From: Micromonospora terminaliae
GTDB taxonomy: Bacteria; Actinomycetota; Actinomycetes; Mycobacteriales; Micromonosporaceae
Assembly: GCF_009671205.1 (NCBI RefSeq)
Contig: NZ_CP045309.1
Coordinates: 3,844,001 to 3,908,000 of the forward strand
DNA: 64,000 nt
Direction: 5' to 3'
The notes under the pieces were generated by a model. That model ran no database searches and was not told where the DNA came from. It saw nothing but the letters and a program-made list of their open reading frames with translations. This document shows, piece by piece, positions 28,901-37,325 of this stretch. The position numbers were made by a program, and so were the translations under genes. The stretch's first letter is position 1. Each line of letters starts with the position of its first letter.

Positions 28901-28960
28901 CCCGCCGTCGCCCTCGGCGAAGCCGTAGCGGGCGAGGCGCCCCCGGGCCGGTCGGGTCAT
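25937..28960 (-). CDS. glnE: Bifunctional glutamine synthetase adenylyltransferase/deadenylylase
   Basis: 1007 aa, full length. It adds AMP to, or removes it from, the regulatory tyrosine of GlnA according to nitrogen status. Two nucleotidyltransferase modules are visible: the deadenylylase half with MGKCGGDELNYVSDVDVIFV (residues about 216-235) and the adenylylase half with IGMGRLGGRESNYLSDADVLFV (about 730-750). Each is followed by its helical GlnE-type domain (RGPGGLRDIEFAVQLLQL and LGRGGLADVEWAVQLLQL). The ATG at 28960 is 1 nt downstream of the stop of the amidotransferase gene, so the two form an operon. The target glnA lies 7 kb away in the same conserved block. Confidence 0.97.
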   Translation of the reverse strand: MTRPARGRLARYGFAEGDGGPRAADLLGPDGLGLWRVEEQEPADDAAGDLLAALSRAADPDLALRQLHRVVEAERRTGEKPALLDALAADPGLRRRLVAVLGASSALGDHLVANPDQWGVLATEPDGLAPSADGRLDLAAAARLTAATGPIPVLRQAYRLALLRIAAADLTGGRGLEQTMAALSGLADATLAAAYDIAVGELPEGTPRPRLAVVAMGKCGGDELNYVSDVDVIFVAATDDDLAAATQVATRLIHVCGLVAWPVDAALRPEGNRGPLVRTLASHLAYYRRWARTWEFQALLKARPAAGDLPLAREWIDALAPLVWTAAERPEAVEDVRAMRRKIIDHVPPKELEREIKRGPGGLRDIEFAVQLLQLVHGRGDESLRAAGTIPALRALVAGGYVGRADGEALLRGYRFLRGVEHRLQLQGLRRTHTVPTEPAALRWLAAALGYAATPGRSAVEEFRAEWVTHATEVRRLHAKLLYRPLLESVARVPAEGLRLTPEAARHRLEILGFADPAGALRHLQALTGGVSRTAAIQRTLLPVLLSEFADAPEPDRGLLNYRQVSDKLGSTPWYLRLLRDSGPVARRLARVLSSSRYAADLLAREPEALRLLAEDTELTPRPREVLGEGFTAAAARHDDPVEATRAVRALRRRELVRLACADVLSRAGALAPLTPRSPDGGGRVPTLADVTAVGAALSDVADATLAAALRTARAAQPGPPGLRFAVIGMGRLGGRESNYLSDADVLFVYDPPPDGDERAAAAAAHAVAEELRRLLSAPAPDPPLGVDADLRPEGRQGPLVRSLAAYAQYYARWSKVWEAQALLRARFVCGDADLGAEFEAMIEPVRHPADGLTREQVVEIRRIKARVETERLPRGADPATHTKLGRGGLADVEWAVQLLQLRHAGRLPELRGTGTLAALTAARDAGLVDPEDAAEMAAGWTLAAQVRNALMLVRGRAGDQLPRHGVELAGVVRLLGGDDPGEFLDEYLRTGRRARAAMERVLDAPS

Positions 28961-28961
28961 C

Positions 28962-29729
28962 TCAGTGCCCGAGCAGCGGCAGGGTGGGGCGGGTGGTGAC
29001 GTCCTCCAGCTCGCCCAGCGCGAGGGCGGCGAACCGGATGGCGAACGGCTGCCAGACCTCCTCGACGTCGGCCATCGCCCGGTCGCAGGCGGCCACCACG
29101 AGATCCGGGTCGTAGCCCAGCTCGGCCAGCAGGTCGGAGTCGCGGGCCCAGTCGGCGATCATCGCGGTGTCGCACTCGATGTGGAACTGGAGCCCCCAGG
29201 CCCGGTCGCCGAGCCGGAACGCCTGGTGCGGGTAGCGGGTCGAGGCGGCCAGCAGGGTGGCCCCGTGCGGCAGCTCGGTGATCTCGTCGCTGTGCCACTG
29301 GAGCACGTCCGGCATGAGCGGCACGTACCGGAAGAGCGGGTCGGTCTCGGCGGCGTCCCGCTTGCCGACCACCCCGGGCCCGACCTCGGGCCCGGACGGG
29401 CTGCGCTCGACCTGCCCGGCGTGGGCGGTGGCCAGCAGCTGGCCGCCGAGGCAGACCCCGAGGGTGGGGATCCGCTGCCGGACCGCCTTGCGCAGCAGCC
29501 CTTCGAGGGCCGGGAACCAGGGCGCGCCGGGGGTTCCGTCGGCCTGCGGGTAGGCCTGCTGCTCGCCGCCGAGCACCACGAGCGCCACGTACCCGTCGAG
29601 GTCGGCGGGAAGCTCGTCGCCGGCGTGCGGGCGCAGGACCCACAGGTCCAGGCCCCCCTCGGTGAGCCACTCCCCCAGGCGGCGGAGGTCGTCGGTCGGG
29701 TCGTTCTCGATCACCAGCGCGGTCGCCAC
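28962..29729 (-). CDS. Class I glutamine amidotransferase-like protein (GuaA-type domain)
   Basis: 255 aa, a single GATase1 domain. The nucleophile elbow reads GVCLGGQLLATAHAG (Cys about 99), and His and Glu lie in LQFHIECD. Free-standing proteins of this type are annotated as GMP synthase-like amidotransferases, and some hydrolyse gamma-glutamyl compounds; the acceptor is not known. The GTG at 29729 has TAGCCT (29742-29737, complement) 7 nt upstream, typical of a leaderless transcript, and is preferred over a longer frame. It is co-transcribed with glnE, which suggests a link to glutamine metabolism. Confidence 0.85.
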   Translation of the reverse strand: MATALVIENDPTDDLRRLGEWLTEGGLDLWVLRPHAGDELPADLDGYVALVVLGGEQQAYPQADGTPGAPWFPALEGLLRKAVRQRIPTLGVCLGGQLLATAHAGQVERSPSGPEVGPGVVGKRDAAETDPLFRYVPLMPDVLQWHSDEITELPHGATLLAASTRYPHQAFRLGDRAWGLQFHIECDTAMIADWARDSDLLAELGYDPDLVVAACDRAMADVEEVWQPFAIRFAALALGELEDVTTRPTLPLLGH

Positions 29730-29794
29730 GACGTCGAGGCTATCCGGTACGCCCGGCGACGGCCGTTCCGGCTCCGCCGCACTAGGCTCCCGTC

Positions 29795-30724
29795 GTGCCC
29801 ACCGACGACTGCCTGCGCCCACCGGCCCTGCGCCCCGGCGACCGGGTGATGCTGGTCTCGCCCTCCGGCCCGACCCGCCCGGAGCGGGTGGCCCGCGGCA
29901 TCGAGCTGCTCACCGGCTGGGGGCTGCGCCCCGTGCCCGCGCCGAACGCGTACGCCCGCCAGGGCTATCTGGCCGGCGGCGACGAGCTGCGGGCCGCCGA
30001 CCTGAACACCGCGTTCGCCGACCCGGAGATCCGCGGGGTGATCTGCACCCGGGGCGGCTACGGCGCGCAGCGGGTGGTGGACCTCATCGACATGGCGGCG
30101 GTCCGCCGGGACCCGAAGGTGGTGGCCGGCTTCTCCGACATCACCGCCCTCCAGTTCGCGCTCTGGCGGGGCGCCCGGCTGGCCGGTGTGCACGGCCCCG
30201 GCGCGGCGTGGCGGGACGAGCGCACCCCGCCCCGCTCGGCGGAGTCGCTGCACGCCGCGCTGATGACCACCGAGCCGGTGACCGTCGAGGCGGTGAAGGA
30301 GGAGGAGACATACCCGGTGCGGGTGCCCGGCCGGGCGGAGGGGCGGCTGCTCGGCGGCAACCTGTGCCTCATCACGGCGTCGATCGGCACCCCGGACATG
30401 CCCGACCTGACCGGTGCGGTGCTGCTGGTCGAGGAGGTGCAGGAGCCGCCGTACAAGGTCGACCGGATGCTCACCCACCTACGCCGCTGCGGCGCCCTGG
30501 ACGAGATCGCCGGGGTGGCCGTGGGCCAGTTCACCGAGTGCGCCGACGGCTGGGACACCACGATCACCGACGTGCTCACGGAGCGCCTCGGCGACCTGGG
30601 CGTGCCCGTCCTCGGCGGCCTCCCGATCGGCCACGGCCCCGACCAGCTGACCGTCCCGGTGGGCACCCCCGCTGTCCTGGACGCCACCACCGGCACCCTG
30701 ACAGTGACTCCCGCCGTCCGCTGA
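29795..30724 (+). CDS. LD-carboxypeptidase (peptidase family S66)
   Basis: 309 aa cytoplasmic serine peptidase. S66 enzymes remove the terminal D-Ala from tetrapeptides during murein recycling; some members instead confer immunity to microcin C. Motifs: LRPGDRVMLVSPSGP, CTRGGYGAQR, the nucleophile Ser in VVAGFSDITAL, and RLLGGNLCL. The catalytic Glu lies in LVEEVQEPPYKVDRM and the His in LPIGHGPDQ. TAGGCT (29783-29788) is 6 nt before the GTG (leaderless pattern). It is divergent from the amidotransferase-glnE operon. Confidence 0.9.
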   Translation: MPTDDCLRPPALRPGDRVMLVSPSGPTRPERVARGIELLTGWGLRPVPAPNAYARQGYLAGGDELRAADLNTAFADPEIRGVICTRGGYGAQRVVDLIDMAAVRRDPKVVAGFSDITALQFALWRGARLAGVHGPGAAWRDERTPPRSAESLHAALMTTEPVTVEAVKEEETYPVRVPGRAEGRLLGGNLCLITASIGTPDMPDLTGAVLLVEEVQEPPYKVDRMLTHLRRCGALDEIAGVAVGQFTECADGWDTTITDVLTERLGDLGVPVLGGLPIGHGPDQLTVPVGTPAVLDATTGTLTVTPAVR

Positions 30725-30823
30725 CCGATTGCCAGCGCGCTGACAGGTTCGCCACGGGTTGCGCCCAGCTCCGCCGGTCACTGTCGGTGACGTCATCGCA
30801 CCACCACCGAACAGGAGAATCGC

Positions 30824-31282
30824 ATGATCCGCAGGATGTCGAGGAAGCACCTGCTGGCCGGCCTGGCCACTGCCGGCGTGCTCGGCGTCGGGATCGCCGC
30901 CCCGACGGTGGCGCTCGCCGACGACAAGAGCCCGAGCCCGAGCGCCAGCACGAGCACCGACCAGGGCACCGACCGGCAGCAGCAGCGAGCCGACCGGCAG
31001 GCCGAGTTCGCCGAGTCACTCGCCAAGGAACTGGGCGTGTCGACCGACAAGGTCACCGCGGCCCTGGAGAAGCTGCGCGAGCAGCGCCAGGCCGACCGGC
31101 CCGAGCGGCCGTCGACCGCGGACCGGCAGGCCGCGCTGAAGGACCGGCTGGACCAGGCCGTCAAGGACGGCAAGCTCACCCAGGAGCAGGCCGACGCGGT
31201 GCTGAAGGCCGCCGAGGCCGGGGTCTTCCCGGGTCCGGGTGGTCACGGCCACCGCGGCGGGGACGGCCGCTGGGGCGGGTGA
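30824..31282 (+). CDS. Small secreted, coiled-coil-rich protein of unknown function
   Basis: 152 aa. A signal peptide (MIRRMSRKHLLAGLATAGV... with cleavage after ALA about residue 33) leads to a Ser/Pro/Thr stretch. A charged helical region follows with ELGVSTDKVTAALEKLREQ and KDGKLTQEQADAVLKAAEAG, two helix-turn units also seen in other actinobacterial secreted proteins. The tail is Gly/His-rich (PGPGGHGHRGGDGRWGG) and might bind metal. AGGAG lies 7 nt before the ATG. Function unknown. Confidence 0.75.
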   Translation: MIRRMSRKHLLAGLATAGVLGVGIAAPTVALADDKSPSPSASTSTDQGTDRQQQRADRQAEFAESLAKELGVSTDKVTAALEKLREQRQADRPERPSTADRQAALKDRLDQAVKDGKLTQEQADAVLKAAEAGVFPGPGGHGHRGGDGRWGG

Positions 31283-31285
31283 CCC

Positions 31286-31349
31286 GGGTGGCCCCGCCGA
31301 CCCCGCACCGGCCGCACCTCCCTCCCGGCCGGCACCGGCGGGGCCACCC
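31286..31349. terminator. Hairpin between convergent genes
   Basis: 13-bp perfect arms GGGTGGCCCCGCC (31286-31298) and GGCGGGGCCACCC (31337-31349) with a GC-rich loop that can itself fold. It lies between the stops of the secreted protein and the VOC gene, so it may terminate both. Confidence 0.6.
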
Positions 31350-31364
31350 ACCGCACCCGTACGC

Positions 31365-31736
31365 TCAGCCAGCCGCGGGTGGTGTGAACACGCCGATGCG
31401 GTTGCCCGACGGGTCGAGCAGGTGGGCCCAGATCAGCCCGCTCGGCGCGCTGCGCAGCGGCACCAGCACCTTGCCCCCGGCCGCCTCGGCCCGCCGGCAC
31501 GCCTCCGCCACGTCGGTGACCTCCGCGTAGAAGATCGCGTAGTTCGGCGCGGTGCCGTCGGTGGCCCGGATCGCGCCGGCGACGCCGCGCTCCCCGCCGG
31601 CCGGCGTCTGCCGGTACGACGCCCCCGGGCCGCCCTGCTCCTCGAAGGCCCAGCCGAACAGGTCGGCGTAGAAGCGTTCCACCTCCTCGGGCCGGTCGGA
31701 GCCGATCTCGAACCAGGTCACGGGCGTGCTCGACAT
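31365..31736 (-). CDS. VOC family protein
   Basis: 123 aa, begins TWFEIGSDRPEEVERFYADLFGW and ends LLDPSGNRIGVFTPP, a single-domain VOC/glyoxalase-like protein. It has one Glu-rich metal-site candidate, but the substrate is unknown. AGGAGG lies 4 nt before the ATG. It follows a WYL-type regulator by about 100 nt on the same strand and may be in the same transcription unit. Confidence 0.8.
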   Translation of the reverse strand: MSSTPVTWFEIGSDRPEEVERFYADLFGWAFEEQGGPGASYRQTPAGGERGVAGAIRATDGTAPNYAIFYAEVTDVAEACRRAEAAGGKVLVPLRSAPSGLIWAHLLDPSGNRIGVFTPPAAG

Positions 31737-31841
31737 GCTTCCTCCTGAGGTCCGCGCCAGCCGGTCGGCCGGCGTCGTCGGGAGTCAGCCTCGGCGACCG
31801 GCGCGACAGCGTCCTGTCGGTGTTTCCCGGGAAGCCGGAAA

Positions 31842-32534
31842 TCAGACCAGGCTCAGTGGACGCACCCGCCCGGCGGGGATGTCCAGGTCGTCGGGGCGCA
31901 GCTCCCGGGTCACCGGCTCGGCCAGCGACCGCACCGCGACGATCCGGTCGGTGCGGAAGCAGCGCACCCCGTCGCGCAGCCGGCACCAGGCCACCAGGTA
32001 CCAGTGCGTCCGGTTGCCCAGGTAGGCCAGCGGCTCCACGTCGCGGGCCGAGGCCGCGCCGGCGCGGTCCGCGTACCGCAGGCGGAGCACACGGCGTGCG
32101 GCGACCGCGTCGGCGACGGCGGCCGGGACGGGCGTGGCCGGCCCGCCGCCCATCAGGTGCACCCGGCCGGCGAGGCGGTGCGCCTCGGCGGCGTCGGCCG
32201 GTGGCATCACGGCGACCAGCTTGCGCAGCGCCGCGGCGGCGGCCGGGGCGAACGGCGTGCCGTCCAGCCGGTGCAGCGCCACGGCCATGGCCACCGCCTC
32301 GCCCGGGGTCAGGTTGACCGGGGGCAGGGTGCGGGCACGGTCGACCACGTAGCCACCGGTGCGGCCCGGTTCGGCCCAGATCGGCACGCCGGCGCCCTGC
32401 AGCGCCGTGATGTCCCGCTCGATGGTGCGGGTGCTGACCTCGAAGCGCCCGGCCAGCCACCGGGCGCTGCGCGGCCGCGGCGACACCGCCCGCAGCTCCT
32501 CCACCAGGGCGTAGAGACGGTCGGTGCGGTTCAC
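31842..32534 (-). CDS. HTH/WYL-domain transcriptional regulator (YafY-type)
   Basis: 230 aa. The N-terminal DeoR-like HTH reads SARWLAGRFEVSTRTIERDITALQGAGVPIWAEPG. The WYL domain follows from about 125, with DVEPLAYLGNRTHWYLVAWCRLRDGVRCFRTDRI. WYL proteins sense nucleic acid or nucleotide ligands and repress nearby genes; the probable target is the downstream VOC gene or itself. The GTG at 32534 is the first start; no strong Shine-Dalgarno sequence is seen. Confidence 0.85.
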   Translation of the reverse strand: MNRTDRLYALVEELRAVSPRPRSARWLAGRFEVSTRTIERDITALQGAGVPIWAEPGRTGGYVVDRARTLPPVNLTPGEAVAMAVALHRLDGTPFAPAAAAALRKLVAVMPPADAAEAHRLAGRVHLMGGGPATPVPAAVADAVAARRVLRLRYADRAGAASARDVEPLAYLGNRTHWYLVAWCRLRDGVRCFRTDRIVAVRSLAEPVTRELRPDDLDIPAGRVRPLSLV

Positions 32535-32577
32535 GCCCGGAGGCTATGCCCCGGGTGCGACAGCCCCGGCCCGTGAG

Positions 32578-33945
32578 CTAGAGCGACAGGTAGCGCTGCC
32601 GCTCGTAGGGGGTGACCTCGCGGCGGTACTGCTCCCACTCGGCGCGCTTGTTGCGCAGGAAGAAGTCGAAGACGTGCTCGCCGAGCACCTCGGCGACCAG
32701 CTCGGAGCCGGCCATCACGTCGATCGCCTCGGCCAGGTTCTCCGGCAGCGCCTCGTAGCCCATGGCGCGGCGCTCGGCGCTGCTGAGCGACCAGACGTCG
32801 TCCTCGGCGCCCGGCGGCAGCTCGTAGCCCTCCTCGATGCCCTTGAGGCCGGCGCCCAGCATGACCGCGAAGGCCAGGTAGGGATTGGTCGCCGAGTCCA
32901 GCGAGCGGACCTCGACCCGGGCCGAGTTCGGCTTGCCGTAGGCGGGGACCCGGACCAGCGCGGACCGGTTCAGGTGACCCCAGCAGACGTACGCCGGGCT
33001 CTCGGTGATCCGGTCCGGCAGGTGCTGCGGGAAGAGGCGCTTGTAGGAGTTGACCCACTGGTTCGTGACGGCGGTGTACTCGCGGGCGTGGGTGAGCAGC
33101 CCGGCGATGAACGACTTGGCCACCTTGGAGAGCTTCATGGGGTCGCCGGCGTCGTGGAACGCGTTGCGCTCCCCCTCGAACAGCGACAGGTGGGTGTGCA
33201 TGCCGTTGCCCGGCTGGTCGGTGAAGGGCTTCGGCATGAAGCTGGCCTGCACGCCGGTGGAGAGCGCGACCTCCTTCACCACGTGCCGGAAGGTCATGAT
33301 GTTGTCGGCGGTGGTGAGCGCGTCGGCGTAGCGCAGGTCGATCTCCTGCTGGCCGGGGGCCACCTCGTGGTGGCTGAACTCCACCGAGATGCCGATCCGC
33401 TCCAGGGCCAGCACGGCCTGCCGGCGGAAGTCGCGGGCCACCGCGTGGGTGGTGTGCTCGAAGTAGCCGCCGGTGTCCACCGGGACCGGCACCGAGCCGT
33501 CCTGCGGACCGTTCTCCAGCAGGAAGAACTCGATCTCCGGGTGGGTGTAGAAGGTGAAGCCCTTCTCGGCCGCCCGGGAGAGCGCCCGACGCAGCACGTG
33601 CCGCGGGTCGGCCCAGGAGGGGGTGCCGTCGGGGAGCAGGATGTCGCAGAACATCCGGGCGCTCTCGCCGCTGACCCCGCCCTCGAAGGGGAAGACCTGG
33701 AAGGTGGTCGGGTCGGGCATGGCGACCATGTCCGACTCGAAGACCCGCGCGAAGCCCTCGATGGCCGAGCCGTCGAAGCCGATGCCCTCCTCGAAGGCCG
33801 CCTCCAGCTCCGCGGGCGCCACCGACACGCTCTTGAGCGTGCCGAGCACGTCGGTGAACCACAGCCGGACGAACCGGATGTCCCGCTCTTCCAGCGTACG
33901 GAGGACGAACTCCTGCTGACGGTCCACTTCCACCCCTCGTGACAC
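32578..33945 (-). CDS. glnA2: Glutamine synthetase-like protein GlnA2 (non-adenylylated GSI type)
   Basis: 455 aa GS fold. Motifs: FDGSAIEGF, HPEIEFFLLE, HHEVAPGQQEID, PGNGMHTHLSLF, ESPAYVCWGHLNRSALVR and NPYLAFAVMLGAGLKG. The adenylylation segment reads EDDVWSLSSAE in place of the [10 protein letters not shown] of glnA, so the modifiable Tyr is missing and GlnE should not act on it. The Streptomyces GlnA2 orthologue is reported as a gamma-glutamylpolyamine synthetase; whether this one uses ammonia or amines is not decidable here. The start at 33945 is GTG with no strong Shine-Dalgarno sequence. A GlnR-like box is 57 nt upstream. It corresponds to Rv2222c. Confidence 0.9.
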   Translation of the reverse strand: MSRGVEVDRQQEFVLRTLEERDIRFVRLWFTDVLGTLKSVSVAPAELEAAFEEGIGFDGSAIEGFARVFESDMVAMPDPTTFQVFPFEGGVSGESARMFCDILLPDGTPSWADPRHVLRRALSRAAEKGFTFYTHPEIEFFLLENGPQDGSVPVPVDTGGYFEHTTHAVARDFRRQAVLALERIGISVEFSHHEVAPGQQEIDLRYADALTTADNIMTFRHVVKEVALSTGVQASFMPKPFTDQPGNGMHTHLSLFEGERNAFHDAGDPMKLSKVAKSFIAGLLTHAREYTAVTNQWVNSYKRLFPQHLPDRITESPAYVCWGHLNRSALVRVPAYGKPNSARVEVRSLDSATNPYLAFAVMLGAGLKGIEEGYELPPGAEDDVWSLSSAERRAMGYEALPENLAEAIDVMAGSELVAEVLGEHVFDFFLRNKRAEWEQYRREVTPYERQRYLSL

Positions 33946-34001
33946 GAACGTCCGGGCCGGTCGCGCCGGCCGGGCCTGACCGCCCAGTGTCCACCGGGCG
34001 C

Positions 34002-34017
34002 GTTACGCCGACGTTAC
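34002..34017 (-). promoter_or_regulatory. GlnR-like box upstream of glnA2
   Basis: On the minus strand GTAAC-gtcggc-GTAAC matches the GlnR consensus gTnAc-n6-GaAAc except for one base in the second half. It lies 57 nt before the glnA2 start and 62 nt before the divergent NAD synthetase gene, so either could be controlled. Confidence 0.5.
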
Positions 34018-34078
34018 GCCTCCGGCGTCTCGTGCGTCCGGTCGGATTCGGGCCCTTCCGCTGAGGCAAGATGAGGGC

Positions 34079-35839
34079 ATGCCCACCCTGCGTCTCGCCC
34101 TGTGCCAGGTCGACCCGACGGTCGGCGACATCGCCGGCAACGCCGGCCTGGTCCGCGCCTGGTCCCGCAGGGCCGCCGACGCCGGCGCCCAGCTCGCCCT
34201 CTTCCCGGAGCTGATGCTGACCGGCTACCCGGTCGAGGACCTGGTGTTCCGCCGGTCGTTCGTGGCCGCCTCGCGGGAGGCGCTGCACCGGCTGGCCGCC
34301 GACCTGGCCGCCGACGGCCTCGGTGAGCTGCCGGTCCTGGTCGGCTACCTCGACGCGGACGGCCCGCCGCAGGTCAGCGCCGACGCCGAGCCGGGCAAGG
34401 GAGCCCGCAACGCGGCCGCGCTGCTGCACGGCGGGGCGGTGGTCGCCACCTACTTCAAGCACCACCTGCCCAACTACGGCGTGTTCGACGAGGACCGCTA
34501 CTTCGTCTCGGGCGACGCGCTGACCGTGGTCCGGATCGGCGGGGTGGACGTCGCGCTGACCATCTGCGAGGACCTCTGGCAGGCCGGCGGCCCGTTCGCG
34601 GTGGCCCGGCAGGCGGGCGTCGGGCTGGTGCTCAACATCAACGGCTCGCCCTACGAGCTGAACAAGGACGACATCCGGCTGCCGCTGGTCCGCCGCCGGG
34701 CGGCCGAGGCGGGCGCCGCCATCGCGTACGTGAACATGGTCGGCGGCCAGGACGAGCTGGTCTACGACGGCGACTCGATGATCGTCGACGCGAACGGCAC
34801 GCTGCTGGCCCGGGCGCCCCAGTTCGTCGAGCACCTGCTCGTGCACGACGTGGAGCTGCCGCCGGCCAGGGAGCCGGTCGGCGGCGAGGAGGTCGCCGAC
34901 GACATGCGGATCGTCCGGGCCAAGGTCAGCGACATCCGCCTGCCGGCCCCGGGCGACGGGGTCGCGGTCGGCGGCATCATCGAGCCGGTCGCCGACGAGG
35001 CGGAGGTCTGGCAGGCGCTGGTGCTGGGCCTGCGCGACTACGTCGACAAGAACCGGTTCCCCTCGGTGGTGCTCGGCCTCTCCGGCGGCATCGACTCGGC
35101 GGTGGTGGCGGCGCTGGCCGTCGACGCGCTCGGCGCGAAGCGGGTGGTCGGGGTGTCGCTGCCGAGCCAGCACTCGTCCGAGCACTCCCGGGCCGACGCC
35201 GAGGAGCTGGCCAAGCGCACCGGCCTCGACTTCCGGATCGAGCCGATCCAGCCCATGGTGGACACGTTCCTGGCCAACATGTCGCTCTCCGGCGTGACCG
35301 TGGAGAACCTCCAGGCCCGGGTGCGCGGCGTGATCCTCATGGCGCTGTCGAACCAGGAGGGCCACCTGGTCCTCACCACCGGCAACAAGAGCGAGCTGGC
35401 GGTCGGCTACTCCACCCTGTACGGCGACTCGGTGGGCGGCTACAACCCGGTGAAGGACGTCTGGAAGACGCTGATCTGGCGGCTGGCCAAGTGGCGCAAC
35501 GCCGACGCCGAGCGGCGTGGCGAGACGCCGCCGATCCCGGAGAGTTCGATCGGCAAGCCCCCGTCGGCCGAGCTGAGCCCCGGCCAGCTCGACAGCGACA
35601 GCCTCCCGGAGTACGACGTGCTCGACCCGATCCTGATCGGCTACGTCGACGGCGACCTGGGGCGGGAGGGCCTGGTGGCGTCCGGCCACGACCCGGCGAT
35701 CGTCGACCGGGTGCTGCGGATGGTGGATACCGCCGAGTACAAGCGCCGGCAGTCCGCCCCCGGCACCAAGATCTCCATGAAGGCGTTCGGCCGGGACCGG
35801 CGGCTGCCGATCACCAACCGCTGGCGCGAGGACGGCTGA
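34079..35839 (+). CDS. nadE: Glutamine-dependent NAD+ synthetase
   Basis: 586 aa, two domains. The N-terminal nitrilase-like glutaminase has its triad in [10 protein letters not shown] (Glu), [14 protein letters not shown] (Lys) and LTICEDLW (Cys). The C-terminal ATP-pyrophosphatase domain has the P-loop [13 protein letters not shown] (about 335-347), [18 protein letters not shown] and [11 protein letters not shown]. Ammonia is channelled between the domains. The ATG at 34079 has CAAGAT 6 nt upstream. It is divergent from glnA2. The window also encodes an ammonia-dependent NadE at 5836, so NAD amidation is duplicated. Confidence 0.95.
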   Translation: MPTLRLALCQVDPTVGDIAGNAGLVRAWSRRAADAGAQLALFPELMLTGYPVEDLVFRRSFVAASREALHRLAADLAADGLGELPVLVGYLDADGPPQVSADAEPGKGARNAAALLHGGAVVATYFKHHLPNYGVFDEDRYFVSGDALTVVRIGGVDVALTICEDLWQAGGPFAVARQAGVGLVLNINGSPYELNKDDIRLPLVRRRAAEAGAAIAYVNMVGGQDELVYDGDSMIVDANGTLLARAPQFVEHLLVHDVELPPAREPVGGEEVADDMRIVRAKVSDIRLPAPGDGVAVGGIIEPVADEAEVWQALVLGLRDYVDKNRFPSVVLGLSGGIDSAVVAALAVDALGAKRVVGVSLPSQHSSEHSRADAEELAKRTGLDFRIEPIQPMVDTFLANMSLSGVTVENLQARVRGVILMALSNQEGHLVLTTGNKSELAVGYSTLYGDSVGGYNPVKDVWKTLIWRLAKWRNADAERRGETPPIPESSIGKPPSAELSPGQLDSDSLPEYDVLDPILIGYVDGDLGREGLVASGHDPAIVDRVLRMVDTAEYKRRQSAPGTKISMKAFGRDRRLPITNRWREDG

Positions 35840-35961
35840 CCCGCGCCCCCGCCGCCGGGAGTGAAATCCTCCACTCCGCCCTGCCCCCGGCCGGTGCCCC
35901 GGTGCGACGATCGCGGCGGAACCCGGGGACCGCGAACGCGGCCTCGAGGAAGGAGAGAGTC

Positions 35962-36807
35962 ATGGTGGAGTCCACCCCGACCGAGGTGACCGCCCTCTAC
36001 GGCGGGCCGGCCACCCGGCGGGTCCGCACCCGCGACCTGATCGCCGCCAAGGAGCGCGGCGAGCGCTGGGCGATGCTCACCTCGTACGACCAGTACACCG
36101 CCTCGATCTTCGACCAGGCGGGGATCCCGGTGCTGCTGGTCGGCGACTCGGCGGCGAACAACGTCTTCGGCTACGAGACCACGCTGCCGGTGACCGCCGA
36201 GGAACTGCTCCCCCTGGTCCGCGCGGTGGTACGGGCGACCCGGCAGGCGCTGATCGTCGGTGACCTGCCCTTCGGGTCCTACGAGGAGGGGCCGACGCAG
36301 GCGCTGCGGACCGCCGTGCGGTTCATGAAGGAGGGCGGCTGCCACGCGGTGAAGCTGGAGGGCGGCCGGCGCTGCGCCGCCCAGATCGAGGCGATCGTCG
36401 GGGCGGGCATCCCGGTGATGGCCCACATCGGCTTCACCCCGCAGAGCGAGCACACCCTGGGCGGCTACCGGGTGCAGGGCCGGGGCGACACGGCCGAGGA
36501 GGTGATCGCCGACGCCCGCGCGGTGGCCGAGGCGGGCGCGTTCGCGGTGGTGCTGGAGATGGTGCCCGGCGAGGTGGCCAAGCGGATCACCGCCGAGCTG
36601 CACATCCCCACGGTGGGCATCGGCGCCGGCCCGGACACCGACGCGCAGGTGCTGGTCTGGCAGGACATGGCCGGGCTGCGGACCGGCAAGGCGCCGCGCT
36701 TCGTGAAGCGCTACGCCGACCTGGCCGGCGCGCTGACCGACGCCACCCGCCGCTACGCCGAGGAGGTGCGCGGCGGCCAGTTCCCGGCCGCCGAGCACAC
36801 CTTCTGA
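35962..36807 (+). CDS. panB: 3-methyl-2-oxobutanoate hydroxymethyltransferase (pantothenate synthesis)
   Basis: 281 aa TIM-barrel enzyme that makes ketopantoate from alpha-ketoisovalerate and methylene-THF, the first committed step to coenzyme A. Motifs: [37 protein letters not shown] (metal Asp), [20 protein letters not shown] and the catalytic Glu in [18 protein letters not shown] lies 6 nt before the ATG. It sits 122 nt after the NAD synthetase, and both genes feed nucleotide-cofactor synthesis. A terminator follows. Confidence 0.97.
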   Translation: MVESTPTEVTALYGGPATRRVRTRDLIAAKERGERWAMLTSYDQYTASIFDQAGIPVLLVGDSAANNVFGYETTLPVTAEELLPLVRAVVRATRQALIVGDLPFGSYEEGPTQALRTAVRFMKEGGCHAVKLEGGRRCAAQIEAIVGAGIPVMAHIGFTPQSEHTLGGYRVQGRGDTAEEVIADARAVAEAGAFAVVLEMVPGEVAKRITAELHIPTVGIGAGPDTDAQVLVWQDMAGLRTGKAPRFVKRYADLAGALTDATRRYAEEVRGGQFPAAEHTF

Positions 36808-36814
36808 CCGGACA

Positions 36815-36848
36815 CCGGGCGGCGCGGCTCGCGGGCCGCGCCGCCCGG
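36815..36848. terminator. Terminator between panB and the convergent VOC gene
   Basis: CCGGGCGGCGCGGC (36815-36828) pairs perfectly with GCCGCGCCGCCCGG (36835-36848) around a 6-nt loop. It lies 7 nt after the panB stop and just before the stop of the opposite gene. Confidence 0.8.
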
Positions 36849-36853
36849 CCGGG

Positions 36854-37297
36854 TCAGACCACGCAGAACTCGTTGCCCTCCGGGTCGGCCAGCTGCGCCG
36901 AGTAGTAGCCGTTCTCGGGGTCGTCCATCGCGCCGAGCACCCGCGCGCCCAGGGCGGTCAGCCGGGCCACCTCGGCGTCGACCCGGAGCCGCCGCTCGGC
37001 CACCGGCACCCCACGTCCGCCGCCGACCTTCAGGTCGATGTGCAGCCGGTTCTTGATCGTCTTGGCCTCGGGGACGGGCTGGAACCAGATGCGCGGGCCC
37101 GCGCCGGCCGGGTCCTCCAGGCGGTCGGCGCAGTCGCCCTCGCCGAGCTCCTCGGCCGGGACGCCGACCGACAGGTACCAGTCCCGCCAGGTCGGCTGCC
37201 CGTCCGGCGGCGGCTGCGGCCGGTAGCGCAGCGCCTCGGCCCAGAACGCGACGAGCCGCGACGGCTCCCGACAGTCGATCACCAGTTGCCATTCCAT
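36854..37297 (-). CDS. VOC family protein (long-insert, glyoxalase-like domain)
   Basis: 147 aa with MEWQLVIDCREPSRLVAFWAEALRY, RIWFQPVPEAKTIKNRLHIDLKV and QLADPEGNEFCVV. This is the actinobacterial glyoxalase-like subgroup in which the two VOC modules are separated by a longer loop. The substrate is unknown. It is 28 nt downstream of the F420 reductase gene and probably co-transcribed with it. The ATG at 37297 is the first residue aligned with the family. Confidence 0.8.
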   Translation of the reverse strand: MEWQLVIDCREPSRLVAFWAEALRYRPQPPPDGQPTWRDWYLSVGVPAEELGEGDCADRLEDPAGAGPRIWFQPVPEAKTIKNRLHIDLKVGGGRGVPVAERRLRVDAEVARLTALGARVLGAMDDPENGYYSAQLADPEGNEFCVV

Positions 37298-37325
37298 GCG
37301 GCGATCGTGCCGCACGGGTACGACG

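Noticed and set aside
30725..30823. c-di-AMP (ydaO) or other riboswitch before the secreted protein
   Set aside because: The leader is only about 100 nt and shows none of the conserved core motifs; only a normal AGGAG ribosome site is seen.
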